Assembly (NCBI GenBank): GCA_902470695.1
Contig: CABRHH010000026.1
Span: forward strand, 1 to 38,245
Origin: an uncultured Collinsella sp.
Lineage (GTDB): Bacteria > Actinomycetota > Coriobacteriia > Coriobacteriales > Coriobacteriaceae
Length of the DNA: 38,245 nt
Direction of reading: 5' to 3'
This document shows, in pieces, positions 24,524 through 33,082 of this stretch. The position numbers and the translations under genes are program-made. Under the pieces are notes generated by a model. That model saw nothing but the letters and a program-made list of their open reading frames with translations, was not told the DNA's origin and did no database searches. Numbering within the stretch: position 1 is the stretch's first letter; the number at the start of each line of letters is the position of its first letter.

Positions 24524-25258
24524 CTACTGCTTGAGGAAGCCATCCTGGCGCAGCTTCGCCAGATCGGTTTCCTTGATCTCACAACCCTGCGGCAGCACGA
24601 TGAAGACGCGGTCGCCCACCTCGCGCACCGTGGCGCCCAGGCCGCAGGCGAACCCGTAGCTGAAGTCGAGCACGCGCTTGGCAACTTCGGTTCGCACGCC
24701 CACGAAGATCAGCGCGACCGGCTGGCGCGTGCGGACGCGACGCACCACCGTCTCCACGTCGTCGTAGCTCTCCGGGCGCAGCACGTAGGCCGGCAGCTGC
24801 GGCGTGGCGGTCATCACGGCGCTCACGCGCGCCGCGGTATCGGAAGCCGGGGCGGCAGCGGGTGCGGCGGCTGCCTGCGCGCGCTGGGCCTGCGCCGCAA
24901 CGCTCGAGGGCGTGTCGTAGGCACCGGGGCGATAGGCGCCCTCACGTGCCGGCGGCGTGTAGGTTGAAGCATGGCGATCGGCATCGCCCACGAGCTCGCC
25001 GCTGCGCGTGTACACCGCAACGGACTCAGCCTCACCGCGGCGCGTCTGGCCGAGCATGCCGTTGCCGGCCTGGTCGGCGCCGTAATCGGAGCGATAGGAT
25101 CCCCTGCCGTAGGCATCCGAGGCACCCTGGTAGGAATCGTCTCCGTATGCAGCGGCATCCTCGTCGTAGTAATCGTCATAGGCGCTGTCGCCGTACGAAT
25201 CGGCGGCGTGGTTCTGACGCAGGGGGAGCCTGCTTTTGATGTCGTCTAGGAAGCCCAC
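24524..25258 (-). CDS. sepF: cell division protein SepF
   Basis: This 244-residue protein binds FtsZ and anchors it to the membrane. The N-terminal MGFLDDIKSRLPL is the amphipathic membrane-binding helix. A long acidic, tyrosine-rich linker (about 20-70) and an A/P-rich stretch (about 117-140) follow. The conserved SepF core is at about 156-226 (PAYVLRPESYDDVETVVRRV, LIFVGV, RVLDFSYGFACGLGATV, FIVLPQG). Relatives are usually 150-220 residues, so the linker is long. The start is GTG with AGAGG 8 nt upstream. No ftsA is present in the window, so SepF is the likely main FtsZ tether. Confidence 0.92.
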   Translation of the reverse strand: MGFLDDIKSRLPLRQNHAADSYGDSAYDDYYDEDAAAYGDDSYQGASDAYGRGSYRSDYGADQAGNGMLGQTRRGEAESVAVYTRSGELVGDADRHASTYTPPAREGAYRPGAYDTPSSVAAQAQRAQAAAAPAAAPASDTAARVSAVMTATPQLPAYVLRPESYDDVETVVRRVRTRQPVALIFVGVRTEVAKRVLDFSYGFACGLGATVREVGDRVFIVLPQGCEIKETDLAKLRQDGFLKQ

Positions 25259-25297
25259 GGTGGTACCTCTCTTCGTGCGTGTAGGGGCTCAATTGCC

Positions 25298-26035
25298 CTA
25301 TTTTACTGCAAAGGCAGGGTCGAAGACCACCCGGCCCAACCGAACGATGGTCGAACCTTCCGCCAAAGCCTGTTCGAAGTCCTCGCTCATGCCGCAGGAA
25401 AGCTCCGGCAGCGGGCAGCCGCCTGCGACCTCGAGCTCATCGCGCAGCTCGCGCAGGCCCGCAAAACAGGCTCGCGCCCTGTCCTTATCCCCACGCGGTG
25501 CCATCGTCATGAGGCCCGCGAGCTGAATTCCACAAAGACCGCGCAGCTCGTCGAAGCAGGCGCGCACCTCGGCAGGCGAAAAGCCCGCCTTGGACTCCTC
25601 ACCCGACACGTTCACCTCGAGCAGCACGCGCTGCGGGCCATCGAGCTCGCCGGCTTGGATACGGCGCTCCACGCGCGTCGAGATCGCCTGGGCCAGGTGC
25701 AGCGACCCCACCGAATGGATGAGGGTCACGCGCCCCAGCACGGCGTTGATCTTGTTGGTCTGCAGGTTGCCGATCATGTCGAAGCGCCGCGGCGGCAGGT
25801 GCGGACGCTCGGCGAGGCCGGTGAGCTTGCGCACGAGCTCCTGAGGGCGATTCTCGCCGAACACGCGATAGCCGGCATGAAGCGCCGCCTCCACCTCGTC
25901 CACACCGACCGTCTTGGACACCGCCACGAGCGTCGCATCATCCCGCGTCCGCCCGCTCGCCGCAAGCGCATCGTCCATGCGCGCCACGATCTGCGCACGC
26001 CGCTCGGCTATGGCCGCGGCATACCCTTGCTCCAT
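25298..26035 (-). CDS. yggS: YggS family PLP homeostasis protein
   Basis: This 245-residue single-domain PLP-binding protein (alanine racemase-like barrel) buffers pyridoxal phosphate and amino acid pools. The PLP lysine is K41 in LVAVSKTVG. Other marks are GENRPQELVRKL (about 64-75), DMIGNLQTNKI (start at about 90), VNVSGEESKAGF (start at about 138) and ELSCGMSEDFEQAL (near 208). Two ATGs are possible; the one at 26035 has AAGGGAG 8 nt upstream. It usually follows pgeF directly in this type of cluster, but here the pst operon lies between them. A TAGTAT box upstream suggests its own promoter. Confidence 0.92.
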   Translation of the reverse strand: MEQGYAAAIAERRAQIVARMDDALAASGRTRDDATLVAVSKTVGVDEVEAALHAGYRVFGENRPQELVRKLTGLAERPHLPPRRFDMIGNLQTNKINAVLGRVTLIHSVGSLHLAQAISTRVERRIQAGELDGPQRVLLEVNVSGEESKAGFSPAEVRACFDELRGLCGIQLAGLMTMAPRGDKDRARACFAGLRELRDELEVAGGCPLPELSCGMSEDFEQALAEGSTIVRLGRVVFDPAFAVK

Positions 26036-26072
26036 CGCATACGCTCCCTTCATATCGCTATCGCTCGATGCC

Positions 26073-26078
26073 ATACTA
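26073..26078 (-). promoter_or_regulatory. possible -10 of the yggS-sepF-yggT-divIVA unit
   Basis: TAGTAT on the minus strand lies about 38 bp before the yggS start, in the 129-bp gap after phoU. The -35 is poor. A small hairpin, GGCGC-GAT-GCGCC, close to the phoU stop may separate the two units. Confidence 0.3.
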
Positions 26079-26164
26079 ACGCAGGAGCGCGGCCCCGCAC
26101 CCGGAACCGCGCCCTCACGAAACAAACCTGTAGCAGCCGCAAGCGGCCAAGGCGCGATGCGCCG

Positions 26165-27046
26165 TCAGTCCTCGTCGTCCTCGTCGACGGATTCCTCGCC
26201 CCGTTTGGCGGCCTCGATCAGAGCGGCCAGCTTCTCGCCCACCTCGTCGGGCGACAGGGCGGCCACGTAGCGCGCGTCGGACAGCGGGTCCAAGATCACG
26301 CCCTCGCCGGAGGGGATGCGCATGCTCTCGAGCTCATCCTCGTCGGCATCGGCGATATCGGCCTCGCTCCAGCGCTGGCCGGTCAGAAGGAAGGTCAGGC
26401 GGAAGGCCGCGTCGATGGAGATGGACGCCATGCGATCGAGGTAGCGCGACACCATGATCACGCGGCGCAGGTCGTCCAGGGTCTTGTTGGTGTCATCGGG
26501 CACCGCATCGGCAGCCATGTCGTCGGCTGCCATGCGGTTGTAGGCGCGGAAGAACTGGCTGTAGATGGCGTGCACCGCCTCATCCTGCTCGGAAAGGGCG
26601 GTGATCTGGGCGAGGTCGTTGTTGACGAGCGCCGAGATCGAGGCGCCGAGCACGCGGTAGACGCAGTCGGCCTCACGCCCGATGAGCTCCACGAGCTCGG
26701 CGGGCAGCTCGATGTCGGAGCGCACCTTGCGCTTGGCGGCGCGCGCGATGCGGCGCACCTTGTCGCTCATGCGCTGGAGGTTGAAGTTGACGTAGATGAT
26801 GGTCTGCAGCAGACGGAAGTCGGAGGCGACCGGCGACTGGGTGGCAATGAGGTTGTAGCACACCGCCTCCAGGTTCGCGCTGCGCGCGTCGATCTGATAG
26901 GTGGCCTTCTTGGCCTTCTTGGCCAGGTCGTTGTCATCGGTCACGAAGGCGTCGACCGCGTCGTGCAGCGTCAGGTCGACCGCCTCGAAGATGGATAGCA
27001 TCTCGTGGCGCGCCTCGATGAGCTGCCGGGAGAAGAGTTTGCGCAT
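26165..27046 (-). CDS. phoU: phosphate signalling/transport regulator PhoU
   Basis: This 293-residue cytoplasmic protein is made of two three-helix PhoU domains (about 1-105 and 110-210). It links the Pst transporter to the phosphate two-component system and damps uptake. PhoU-type segments include the N-terminal RQLIEARHEMLSIFEAV (8-24) and the second-domain RRVIMVSRYLDRMASIS (near 189). The C-terminal ~80 residues form an acidic extension ending SVDEDDED that is longer than in the E. coli protein (241 residues). The ATG at 27046 has GGAG 6 nt upstream. It is the last gene of pstSCAB-phoU. No PhoR/PhoB-type pair lies in the window. Confidence 0.92.
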   Translation of the reverse strand: MRKLFSRQLIEARHEMLSIFEAVDLTLHDAVDAFVTDDNDLAKKAKKATYQIDARSANLEAVCYNLIATQSPVASDFRLLQTIIYVNFNLQRMSDKVRRIARAAKRKVRSDIELPAELVELIGREADCVYRVLGASISALVNNDLAQITALSEQDEAVHAIYSQFFRAYNRMAADDMAADAVPDDTNKTLDDLRRVIMVSRYLDRMASISIDAAFRLTFLLTGQRWSEADIADADEDELESMRIPSGEGVILDPLSDARYVAALSPDEVGEKLAALIEAAKRGEESVDEDDED

Positions 27047-27068
27047 ACTGGGCTCCAATCAGTTGGAC

Positions 27069-27088
27069 GCGGGCCATGCGCGGCCCGC
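27069..27088 (-). promoter_or_regulatory. intergenic hairpin between pstB and phoU
   Basis: GCGGGCC-ATGCGC-GGCCCGC is a perfect 7-bp stem in the 73-bp gap after pstB. It has no T run. It may tune the ratio of PhoU to transporter by stabilising or partly ending the upstream mRNA. Confidence 0.4.
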
Positions 27089-27119
27089 ACGGGTGCTCGG
27101 CACCGTCCGCGCGGGTAGA

Positions 27120-27923
27120 TCAGCCGAAGCGGCCGGTGATATAGTCCTCCGTGCGCTTATCCTTCGGACTAGTGAAGATCGCGTCGGTTTGACCATACTC
27201 AATCAGTGTAGCAGGTTCGCCCGCGACCTCCTGCAAGAAGAACGCCGTGTGGTCGGAGATGCGCGCGGCCTGCTGCATGTTGTGCGTGACGATGATGATG
27301 GTCATCTCGGGCGCGAGCTCGGCCATCAGGTCCTCGACCTTCTGAACGGAGGTCGGGTCGATGGCCGAACAGGGCTCGTCCATCAGAAGAACGTCCGGTT
27401 GCACCGCCAGCACGCGCGCAATGCACAGGCGCTGCTGCTGTCCACCCGAAAGCGCCAACCCGTCCTTAGAGAGCTGATTGGATACCTCTTTCCACAGGTT
27501 CGCACGCTTGAGGGACTCTTCGACGATGTCATCGAGATCGCTTTTGCTAGTCACGCCCTGCAGACGAGGGCCAAAAGCCACGTTCTCGTAGATGGACTTG
27601 GGGAAGGGGTTGGGCTGCTGGAAGATCATGCCCACCCGGCGGCGCAGGTCGACCGCGTCCACGCCCTCGGCGTAGATGTCGGCGCCGTCAAGCTCCATGG
27701 TACCCTCGATCCGCGTGCCCTCGATCAGGTCGTTCATGCGGTTCATGCAGCGCAGAAACGTCGACTTGCCGCAGCCCGACGGGCCGATGAACGCCGTGAT
27801 CTGGTTCTTGGCGATGTTGAGCTCCACGCCGGTCAGCGCGTGGAAGTCGCCGTACCAGAAATCGAAGTCCTTGACGGTGATGGCGCTCGCCTCGGTGGCG
27901 GGTGCATTGCGGTAGACGGTCAC
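27120..27923 (-). CDS. pstB: phosphate ABC transporter ATP-binding protein
   Basis: This 267-residue ATPase powers high-affinity phosphate import. Walker A is GPSGCGKS (47-54), the PstB-typical segment is MIFQQPNPFPKSIYENV (99-115), the signature is LSGGQQQR (158-165), and Walker B is LLMDEP (179-184) followed by CSAIDP. The length is standard. The start is GTG with GGAG 6 nt upstream, 10 bp after pstA. Confidence 0.96.
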   Translation of the reverse strand: MTVYRNAPATEASAITVKDFDFWYGDFHALTGVELNIAKNQITAFIGPSGCGKSTFLRCMNRMNDLIEGTRIEGTMELDGADIYAEGVDAVDLRRRVGMIFQQPNPFPKSIYENVAFGPRLQGVTSKSDLDDIVEESLKRANLWKEVSNQLSKDGLALSGGQQQRLCIARVLAVQPDVLLMDEPCSAIDPTSVQKVEDLMAELAPEMTIIIVTHNMQQAARISDHTAFFLQEVAGEPATLIEYGQTDAIFTSPKDKRTEDYITGRFG

Positions 27924-27933
27924 GACGTGCTCC

Positions 27934-28854
27934 TTACTTGTTCTTGCGGGAGAGCCTGCGGGCGATGAGGTTGAAGGCGAGGATGATCACCATCAGCAAA
28001 AACGCGGTGCCGTAGGCGGCGTTCATGTTGATGCCGTCGTTGGCCAGCAGGTAGAGGTGGACGGTCATGGGACGGCCCGAATCGAAGGGCGTGATCGGCA
28101 TGTTGATGGCCTGGCCCATGGTGTAGAGCACCACGGCTGTCTCGCCGATGGCGCGGCCGATGCCGAGCACGATGCCGGTGGCGATGCGCCCGAACGCCGA
28201 CGGCAGCACGATCCTGCTCACGACCTGCCACTTGGTGGCGCCCAGACCGTAGGCGCCCCAGCGGATATAGCGGGGCACGGCGCGGATGGCCTCCTCGGTG
28301 GTGCGCATGACGATCGGCAGCATGAGCAGCGCCAGGGCCAGCGCTGCCGACAGCATGGACAAACCGAAGCCCATCGCCTCGACGAACAGGGCATAGCCGA
28401 ACAGGCCCATGACAATCGAGGGCACGCTTGCGAGCGTGTCGGCGGCGTAGCGGATCACGCTCACCAGACGGCCCTGCTTGGCGTACTCAGCCAGATACAC
28501 CGCGGCGAGCACGGCGATCGGCGTGCAGATCAGCATGGCGAGCGCCGTCACGTACAGCGTGGAGACGATCGTGGGCCAGATGCCGCCCTCGGCGTTGACG
28601 CCCTCGGGCCAGCCGAAGATGAAATCGAGCGAGATATGGGGCAGGCCGTTGACCACCACGTAGGCGATGATCGCCAGCAGCACGAGCGTGGTGATGGCGG
28701 CCGCCACGCGGAACACCCCGAGCATCACGGCGTTGGAGGTGTTCTTGGAGATGCGCCCCGTGCGGCCATGGGACAGCGCGCGCTTGATGCGCTGGGCGGA
28801 CGTCTGCACGGGAGCCGAGGGGCTCGCAGGGGTGCCGGAAGGTTCGGTTGCCAT
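27934..28854 (-). CDS. pstA: phosphate ABC transporter permease PstA
   Basis: This 306-residue permease has six helices. The N-terminal ~35 residues are cytoplasmic and rich in S, P and A. The coupling motif is close to MRTTEEAIRAVPR...GAYGLGATKWQVV (about 205-235), which docks onto PstB, followed by GIVLGIGRAIGETAVVLYTMG. The ATG has AGGAAGGG upstream and lies 3 bp after pstC. Confidence 0.95.
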   Translation of the reverse strand: MATEPSGTPASPSAPVQTSAQRIKRALSHGRTGRISKNTSNAVMLGVFRVAAAITTLVLLAIIAYVVVNGLPHISLDFIFGWPEGVNAEGGIWPTIVSTLYVTALAMLICTPIAVLAAVYLAEYAKQGRLVSVIRYAADTLASVPSIVMGLFGYALFVEAMGFGLSMLSAALALALLMLPIVMRTTEEAIRAVPRYIRWGAYGLGATKWQVVSRIVLPSAFGRIATGIVLGIGRAIGETAVVLYTMGQAINMPITPFDSGRPMTVHLYLLANDGINMNAAYGTAFLLMVIILAFNLIARRLSRKNK

Positions 28855-28857
28855 GGG

Positions 28858-29787
28858 CTATCCCTTCCTCATCTTGGACAGCAGGCGAACCAGGCCCACC
28901 AGGGATGCGGACACGATGAACAGCACGACGCCCATGCCGAACAGGGCGGTGCGGTGCAGGCCGGAGGAGTAGCTCATGTCGAGCGCGATCTGGCTCGTGA
29001 GCGTGGATACCGGGCTGGTGATGGAATCGGGCACCACCGGGGCGTTGCCCACGACCATGAGCACGGCCATGGTCTCGCCGATGGCGCGCCCCATGCCGAG
29101 CACCACCGCGTCGACGATGCCGAACCGCGCCGCCGGCAGGACGACCTTGTAGATGGTCTGCCACTTGGTGGCACCCATCGCGAAGCTCGCCTCGCGAATG
29201 CCCATGGGGATGGAGTTCAGCGCGTCGATGGTGAGCGTGGTGATGGTGGGCACGATCATGATGGCCAGCACGAACCAGGCCGTGAGGGCGCCAAAGCCCA
29301 AGCCGCCGCTGATCTCGGCCACGAACGGTCGGATGATGACCATGCCGAAGAAGCCGTAGATGATGCTGGGGATGCCGGCAAGCAGGTCGACTGCGGGGCT
29401 GATCCATGCACGCACCCGCGCCGAGGCGATCTCGGTGAGGTAGACGGCGGTGCCCACGCCCAGCGGCACGCCGAGCACCAGCGCACCCACGGTGACCAGC
29501 GCGGTGCCGGCCGCCAGGGACATGATGCCGTAGTGCCCCTCGGTGGGCGCCCAGGTGAAGCTGAAGAAATTCGCCAGGCCGATGTCGGTGAACACCGGGG
29601 CCGCCTGTATCATGGTGAAGGCGAAGATCAAGATGACCGTCACCACCGCCAAAAAGGCGCAGGCGAAAAACAGGTACTGCAGCGCCTTCTCTTTGAGATG
29701 CGTGCTGCGCGACACCAAGGCGAGCTCGCGCTTGCGCGGTGCCGTGCCGCTCGAGGCGCTCGTCTGGTCATGCGGCGTGGATGCCAC
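28858..29787 (-). CDS. pstC: phosphate ABC transporter permease PstC
   Basis: This ~309-residue permease partner of PstA has six helices after a ~35-residue cytoplasmic N-terminus. Typical segments are LLAGIPSIIYGFFGMVII (about 135-152), REASFAMGATKWQTIYKVVLP (coupling region, about 197-217) and GMGRAIGETMAVLMVVGN. Two GTG starts are possible. The one at 29787 has GGGGAG 8 nt upstream. The one at 29796 overlaps the pstS stop as GTGA but has the binding site almost touching it. I prefer 29787. Confidence 0.93.
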   Translation of the reverse strand: MASTPHDQTSASSGTAPRKRELALVSRSTHLKEKALQYLFFACAFLAVVTVILIFAFTMIQAAPVFTDIGLANFFSFTWAPTEGHYGIMSLAAGTALVTVGALVLGVPLGVGTAVYLTEIASARVRAWISPAVDLLAGIPSIIYGFFGMVIIRPFVAEISGGLGFGALTAWFVLAIMIVPTITTLTIDALNSIPMGIREASFAMGATKWQTIYKVVLPAARFGIVDAVVLGMGRAIGETMAVLMVVGNAPVVPDSITSPVSTLTSQIALDMSYSSGLHRTALFGMGVVLFIVSASLVGLVRLLSKMRKG

Positions 29788-29792
29788 GGCCG

Positions 29793-30665
29793 TCACTCCC
29801 CTTTCGAAGATTCGTCATGCGAAACCGGGATGAAGCCGGCCTCGCGGATCTGCTCGTCCATGGCAGGCGAGAGCACGTAGTCGATGTAGGCCGCAACCTG
29901 GCCGGTGGGCTCGCCCTTGGTGAAGAAGTACAGGTCACGCGAGATGGGGTAGCCGCCGCTCGCGATCGTTTTCTCGGAGGGCTCCACGTGGTTCACGGAG
30001 ATGGCGCGCACCTCGGTCTCGGCGTAGGCGGAGTCGACGAAGCCCATGGAGATATAGCCGATCGCACCCCGCGAGCGGCTCACCACGTCGCGCACCTGAC
30101 CGGTGCCCGACAGCACCGCCGCGCGCCGGTCGAACGCCTCGCCGTCCATGACGATAGTCTTGAACGCCTCACGCGTGCCGGAGGCCTCATCGCGGTTCAC
30201 CAGCTGGATGGGCAGGTCCTCTCCGCCCACCTCGCTCCAGTTCGTGATGCGGCCGGCGTAGATATCGCGTAGCTGCTCGATGGAGAGGTTCTGGACGGGG
30301 TTGTCGGGGTTCACGATCACGGCGATGCCGTCGTGCGCAACCGGGATGGTGGTAAGGCCGAGCTGCTCCTCGTCGGCGTTCAGGCTGCGCGACGAGGTGG
30401 CAACCTCGGCGGTGCCGTTGGCGACCGCTTCGATGCCCGCCGAAGACCCCAGGCCGCTCACCAGCACGCTCGCGCCCGTTTCCTCACCGAACAGCTCGGC
30501 GGCCTGCTCGGCGATGGGCAGGCAGGTCGTGGACCCGGCGACGGTGATTTGCTCGGTTGCGGTAGACGTTGAGCAGGCAGTAAGCAGAAGCGCTGCCGCA
30601 CAGGCGAATGCAGCAGCCGCGGTGCCGCCTAGACGATGCAGGCGACGGCGCCGTGCCGGCCGCAC
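29793..30665 (-). CDS. pstS: phosphate-binding lipoprotein PstS
   Basis: This ~290-residue extracytoplasmic phosphate receptor of the Pst transporter has an N-terminal RPARRRRLHRLGG region and a hydrophobic stretch that end in the lipobox LLTAC, so it is a lipoprotein on the outer face of the membrane. The mature part starts with the phosphate-binding segment TVAGSTTCLP. SSAGIEAVANGTAEVATSSR and NRDEASGTREAFKTIV are family-typical. No ATG is in frame; the GTG at 30665, with GGAG 8 nt upstream, gives a complete signal peptide. This start lies inside the end of pgeF (37-bp overlap), so no free promoter region exists. Confidence 0.9.
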   Translation of the reverse strand: MRPARRRRLHRLGGTAAAAFACAAALLLTACSTSTATEQITVAGSTTCLPIAEQAAELFGEETGASVLVSGLGSSAGIEAVANGTAEVATSSRSLNADEEQLGLTTIPVAHDGIAVIVNPDNPVQNLSIEQLRDIYAGRITNWSEVGGEDLPIQLVNRDEASGTREAFKTIVMDGEAFDRRAAVLSGTGQVRDVVSRSRGAIGYISMGFVDSAYAETEVRAISVNHVEPSEKTIASGGYPISRDLYFFTKGEPTGQVAAYIDYVLSPAMDEQIREAGFIPVSHDESSKGE

Positions 30666-31408
30666 ACTCCGCGCTCCGCGCGATACGAGAAGAACCGGTC
30701 GTTCTTGCGCACCGTGGAAAGCTGCAGGTCGTGAATCTCGCACGAAAGGACTCCCACCTCTTCAAGCGATTGACGAATGCACGCGGACAGATCGAGCGTC
30801 CGACGCACAGTAGGTTCAATGTTATCAAATTGTTCGGAGAACGTGAGCAAAAGGTCAGGCGATACCTCATATTCATCGCCGAGGATGTGCGGACCGATCC
30901 ATGCACGGATAGACCCCGCATCCTCCCCGGTGGCCTTCATGAGGGCGCGCGCCGCGGACCCGGCGATGCGCGCATAGGTTCCCCGCCAGCCCGAATGCAC
31001 AACCGCGAAGCCATTGCCGCAGGTGAGGATAACCGGGACGCAGTCGGCGAAGCACAGAAGGACCGGCACCTGCGCCGCGGTGCACACGACGGCGTCCGCA
31101 CCGACCGCGAGCTCGGCGCGGACCTTGTCCAACGCACGGGGGTCGCACGAGTCCACCGTCACCACATGCTCACCATGAACCTGGTTGGGGACGAGCAGGC
31201 GATCGCATACGTCGACACACCCCAGCGCCGCCAGCACCCGCCGCCGGTTCTCGGCAACCGCCGCAGGATCGTCGCCCACATGGCTCCCGAGATTCAGCGA
31301 GGCGTACGGCACCTGCGAGACCCCGCCGCTACGCTCGGTAAACGCGAAGCGCACCGGCCCGGCAACCTCGCCGTGCAGCACGACCCCACATCGCTCAAAC
31401 CGATCCAT
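30629..31408 (-). CDS. pgeF: PgeF/YfiH family protein (laccase domain)
   Basis: This 259-residue cytoplasmic protein of the YfiH family was once called polyphenol oxidase. E. coli YfiH (PgeF) is known to hydrolyse wrongly built UDP-MurNAc-L-Ser, keeping peptidoglycan precursors correct. Conserved marks are NQVHGEHVVTV (about 75-85), the metal site CFADCVPVIL (about 117-126) and HSGWRGT (about 136-142). The frame is open further upstream, but the ATG at 31408 has GGGGAGG 6 nt before it. It follows ftsZ after a 364-bp gap, as in many Gram-positive division clusters. Its 3' end overlaps pstS. Confidence 0.92.
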   Translation of the reverse strand: MDRFERCGVVLHGEVAGPVRFAFTERSGGVSQVPYASLNLGSHVGDDPAAVAENRRRVLAALGCVDVCDRLLVPNQVHGEHVVTVDSCDPRALDKVRAELAVGADAVVCTAAQVPVLLCFADCVPVILTCGNGFAVVHSGWRGTYARIAGSAARALMKATGEDAGSIRAWIGPHILGDEYEVSPDLLLTFSEQFDNIEPTVRRTLDLSACIRQSLEEVGVLSCEIHDLQLSTVRKNDRFFSYRAERGVCGRHGAVACIV

Positions 31409-31653
31409 ACCGGCCTCCCCTTTCTGCTCGATATACCGCCTTGGCACCATGCTCCCCCGAGGGCCGCACGTCCGCCTGCGCGACGAGCCACCCTTCACAC
31501 AGGCGCCGCGGCGGCGGGTTTGCACTCGGGGCCGGTGCCTCCTGCGCCCCATCACCGGCACAGCCGCGCCCGACCCCGTCGGATAGCGCGCAGGACGGCG
31601 CAGCACAGCGCCTCGCCAGTCCCCGCGCCCCCACGCATAAGCGCGATAGCGAA
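31409..31653. other. leader region of pgeF
   Basis: This forms most of a 364-bp gap between ftsZ and pgeF. It is GC-rich and has no supported gene. A TATATC on the minus strand (31428-31433) might be a -10 for pgeF, but there is no convincing -35. Confidence 0.4.
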
Positions 31654-31750
31654 AAGGGCCGGCTCCGCACCTGAGGCAAACGCCCCGCAGAAGCCCCGAG
31701 CAACGCGTGGGGCACTGCGAGACGTTTGCGAAGGCAGGGAGCCGGCCCTT
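31654..31750 (-). terminator. large nested hairpin after ftsZ, ending in a T run
   Basis: The outer arms AAGGGCCGGCTCC (31654-31666) and GGAGCCGGCCCTT (31738-31750) pair perfectly over 13 bp. Inside lie GCAAACG (31676-31682)/CGTTTGC (31723-31729), then CGCAG/CTGCG, then GCCCC/GGGGC. On the minus strand the outer stem is followed by TTTT. It begins 22 bp after the ftsZ stop. It works as a plausible terminator, but its internal helices are far more elaborate than needed. Confidence 0.7.
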
Positions 31751-31772
31751 CCGCAAACGCAAGGCTGCTGCG

Positions 31773-32915
31773 CTAGAAGTTGCCGCGCTTGAGGAAATCG
31801 GGCAGCTCGAACTGATCGTTGCCGAAGTTCGGCAGCTCGGTGCCACCCACCGTACGGGTGGATGCCGCCGGAGCGGAAGCGGCCTTGGAGCTCTCCTGCG
31901 CGTGATCGCTCATGCGGCTGCTCTTCTGGCTGGCGAACAGCTCGTCTTGACGGTTCACGTTCGAATCGGTGAACCCGGTGGCGATGACGGTGATGCGCAC
32001 CTGGTCGCCCAGCGACTCGTCCACCACGGTACCGAAGATGATGTTGGCCTCGGGGTCGACAGCGTTGGCCACCAGGTCGGCGGCGTCGTTGATCTCCTGG
32101 ATGCCCAGGTCCTTGGAACCGGCGATGGACAGCAGCACGCGGGTGGCCCCATCGATGGAGCTCTCGAGCAGGCGACTGGAGATGGCCTGCTGCGCGGCGT
32201 CGACCGCGCGCGTATCGCCGGAGGCGACGCCGATGCCCATCATGGCGGTACCGGCCTGCTTCATGATGGTCTTGACGTCGGCGAAGTCCAGGTTGATGAC
32301 GCCGGGGACGGTGATGAGGTCGGTGATGCCCTGGGTACCCTGCGACAGCACGCCGTCAGCGGTGGTGAAGGCCTCAAGCATCGTGGTCTTCTTCTCGGCG
32401 ATGTCGAGCAGGCGGTCATTCGGGATGACGATCATGGTGTCGACGCTCTCGGACAGCGTCTTGATGCCCTCCTCGGCGGAGGACTTGCGCTTGCGGCCCT
32501 CGAAGGTGAAGGGCTTGGTCACGACGGCGACCGTCAGCGCGCCCACGTCGTTCAGCGCGATGTCGGCCACGATGGGGGCCGCACCGGTGCCGGTGCCGCC
32601 GCCCTCGCCGCAGGTGATGAAGACCATGTCGGCCCCGGCGAGCGCCTCGGAGATGTCGTCACGGCTCTCCTCGGCGGCCTTGCGGCCCACCTCGGGGTTG
32701 GCGCCGGCGCCCAGACCGCGGGTGAGATCGGTACCGATGTGCACCTTGATGTCGGCGTCGGAGATGGCCAGCGCCTGCGCGTCGGTGTTGATGGCCACGA
32801 ACTCGACGCCGCGGATGCCCTCCTCGATCATGCGGTTCACGGCGTTGGTTCCGCCGCCGCCCACGCCGACAACCTTGATGACAGCAAGGTAGTTGTTGAT
32901 CTCGTTCTCGTGCAT
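31773..32915 (-). CDS. ftsZ: cell division GTPase FtsZ
   Basis: This 380-residue tubulin-like GTPase polymerises into the division ring. GTP-binding segments are VVGVGGGGTNAVNRM (15-29), FVAINTDAQAL (39-49), the tubulin signature GGGTGTG (105-111) and NLDFADVKTIM (about 207-217). The signature is preceded by TCGE where most FtsZ proteins have TAGM. After a short S/A-rich linker (about 322-358) comes the conserved C-terminal peptide ELPDFLKRGNF, the docking site for SepF and other partners. AAAGGA lies before the ATG. The gene is separated from ftsQ by 219 bp with a terminator-like hairpin, so it probably has its own promoter. Confidence 0.97.
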   Translation of the reverse strand: MHENEINNYLAVIKVVGVGGGGTNAVNRMIEEGIRGVEFVAINTDAQALAISDADIKVHIGTDLTRGLGAGANPEVGRKAAEESRDDISEALAGADMVFITCGEGGGTGTGAAPIVADIALNDVGALTVAVVTKPFTFEGRKRKSSAEEGIKTLSESVDTMIVIPNDRLLDIAEKKTTMLEAFTTADGVLSQGTQGITDLITVPGVINLDFADVKTIMKQAGTAMMGIGVASGDTRAVDAAQQAISSRLLESSIDGATRVLLSIAGSKDLGIQEINDAADLVANAVDPEANIIFGTVVDESLGDQVRITVIATGFTDSNVNRQDELFASQKSSRMSDHAQESSKAASAPAASTRTVGGTELPNFGNDQFELPDFLKRGNF

Positions 32916-33082
32916 GTGCGGTCCTTTCGAACACTGTGTTTAAGCCTTCACAGGCGGCATCGCGACGTTAACCCTCAAGTTGAAATTAAAAGTCGAGGTA
33001 AACCGCGTTATCTTTGCATATCGCGGGCCTATAAGTCAAATACCCCGGCCCCGAATGTGAATTTTGAGCCGTTTTCGCAGGT

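Noticed and set aside
28057..29880. A 607-codon plus-strand open frame
   Set aside because: It is antisense to pstA and pstC and is made of H/D/G/A-rich low-complexity sequence with no domain.
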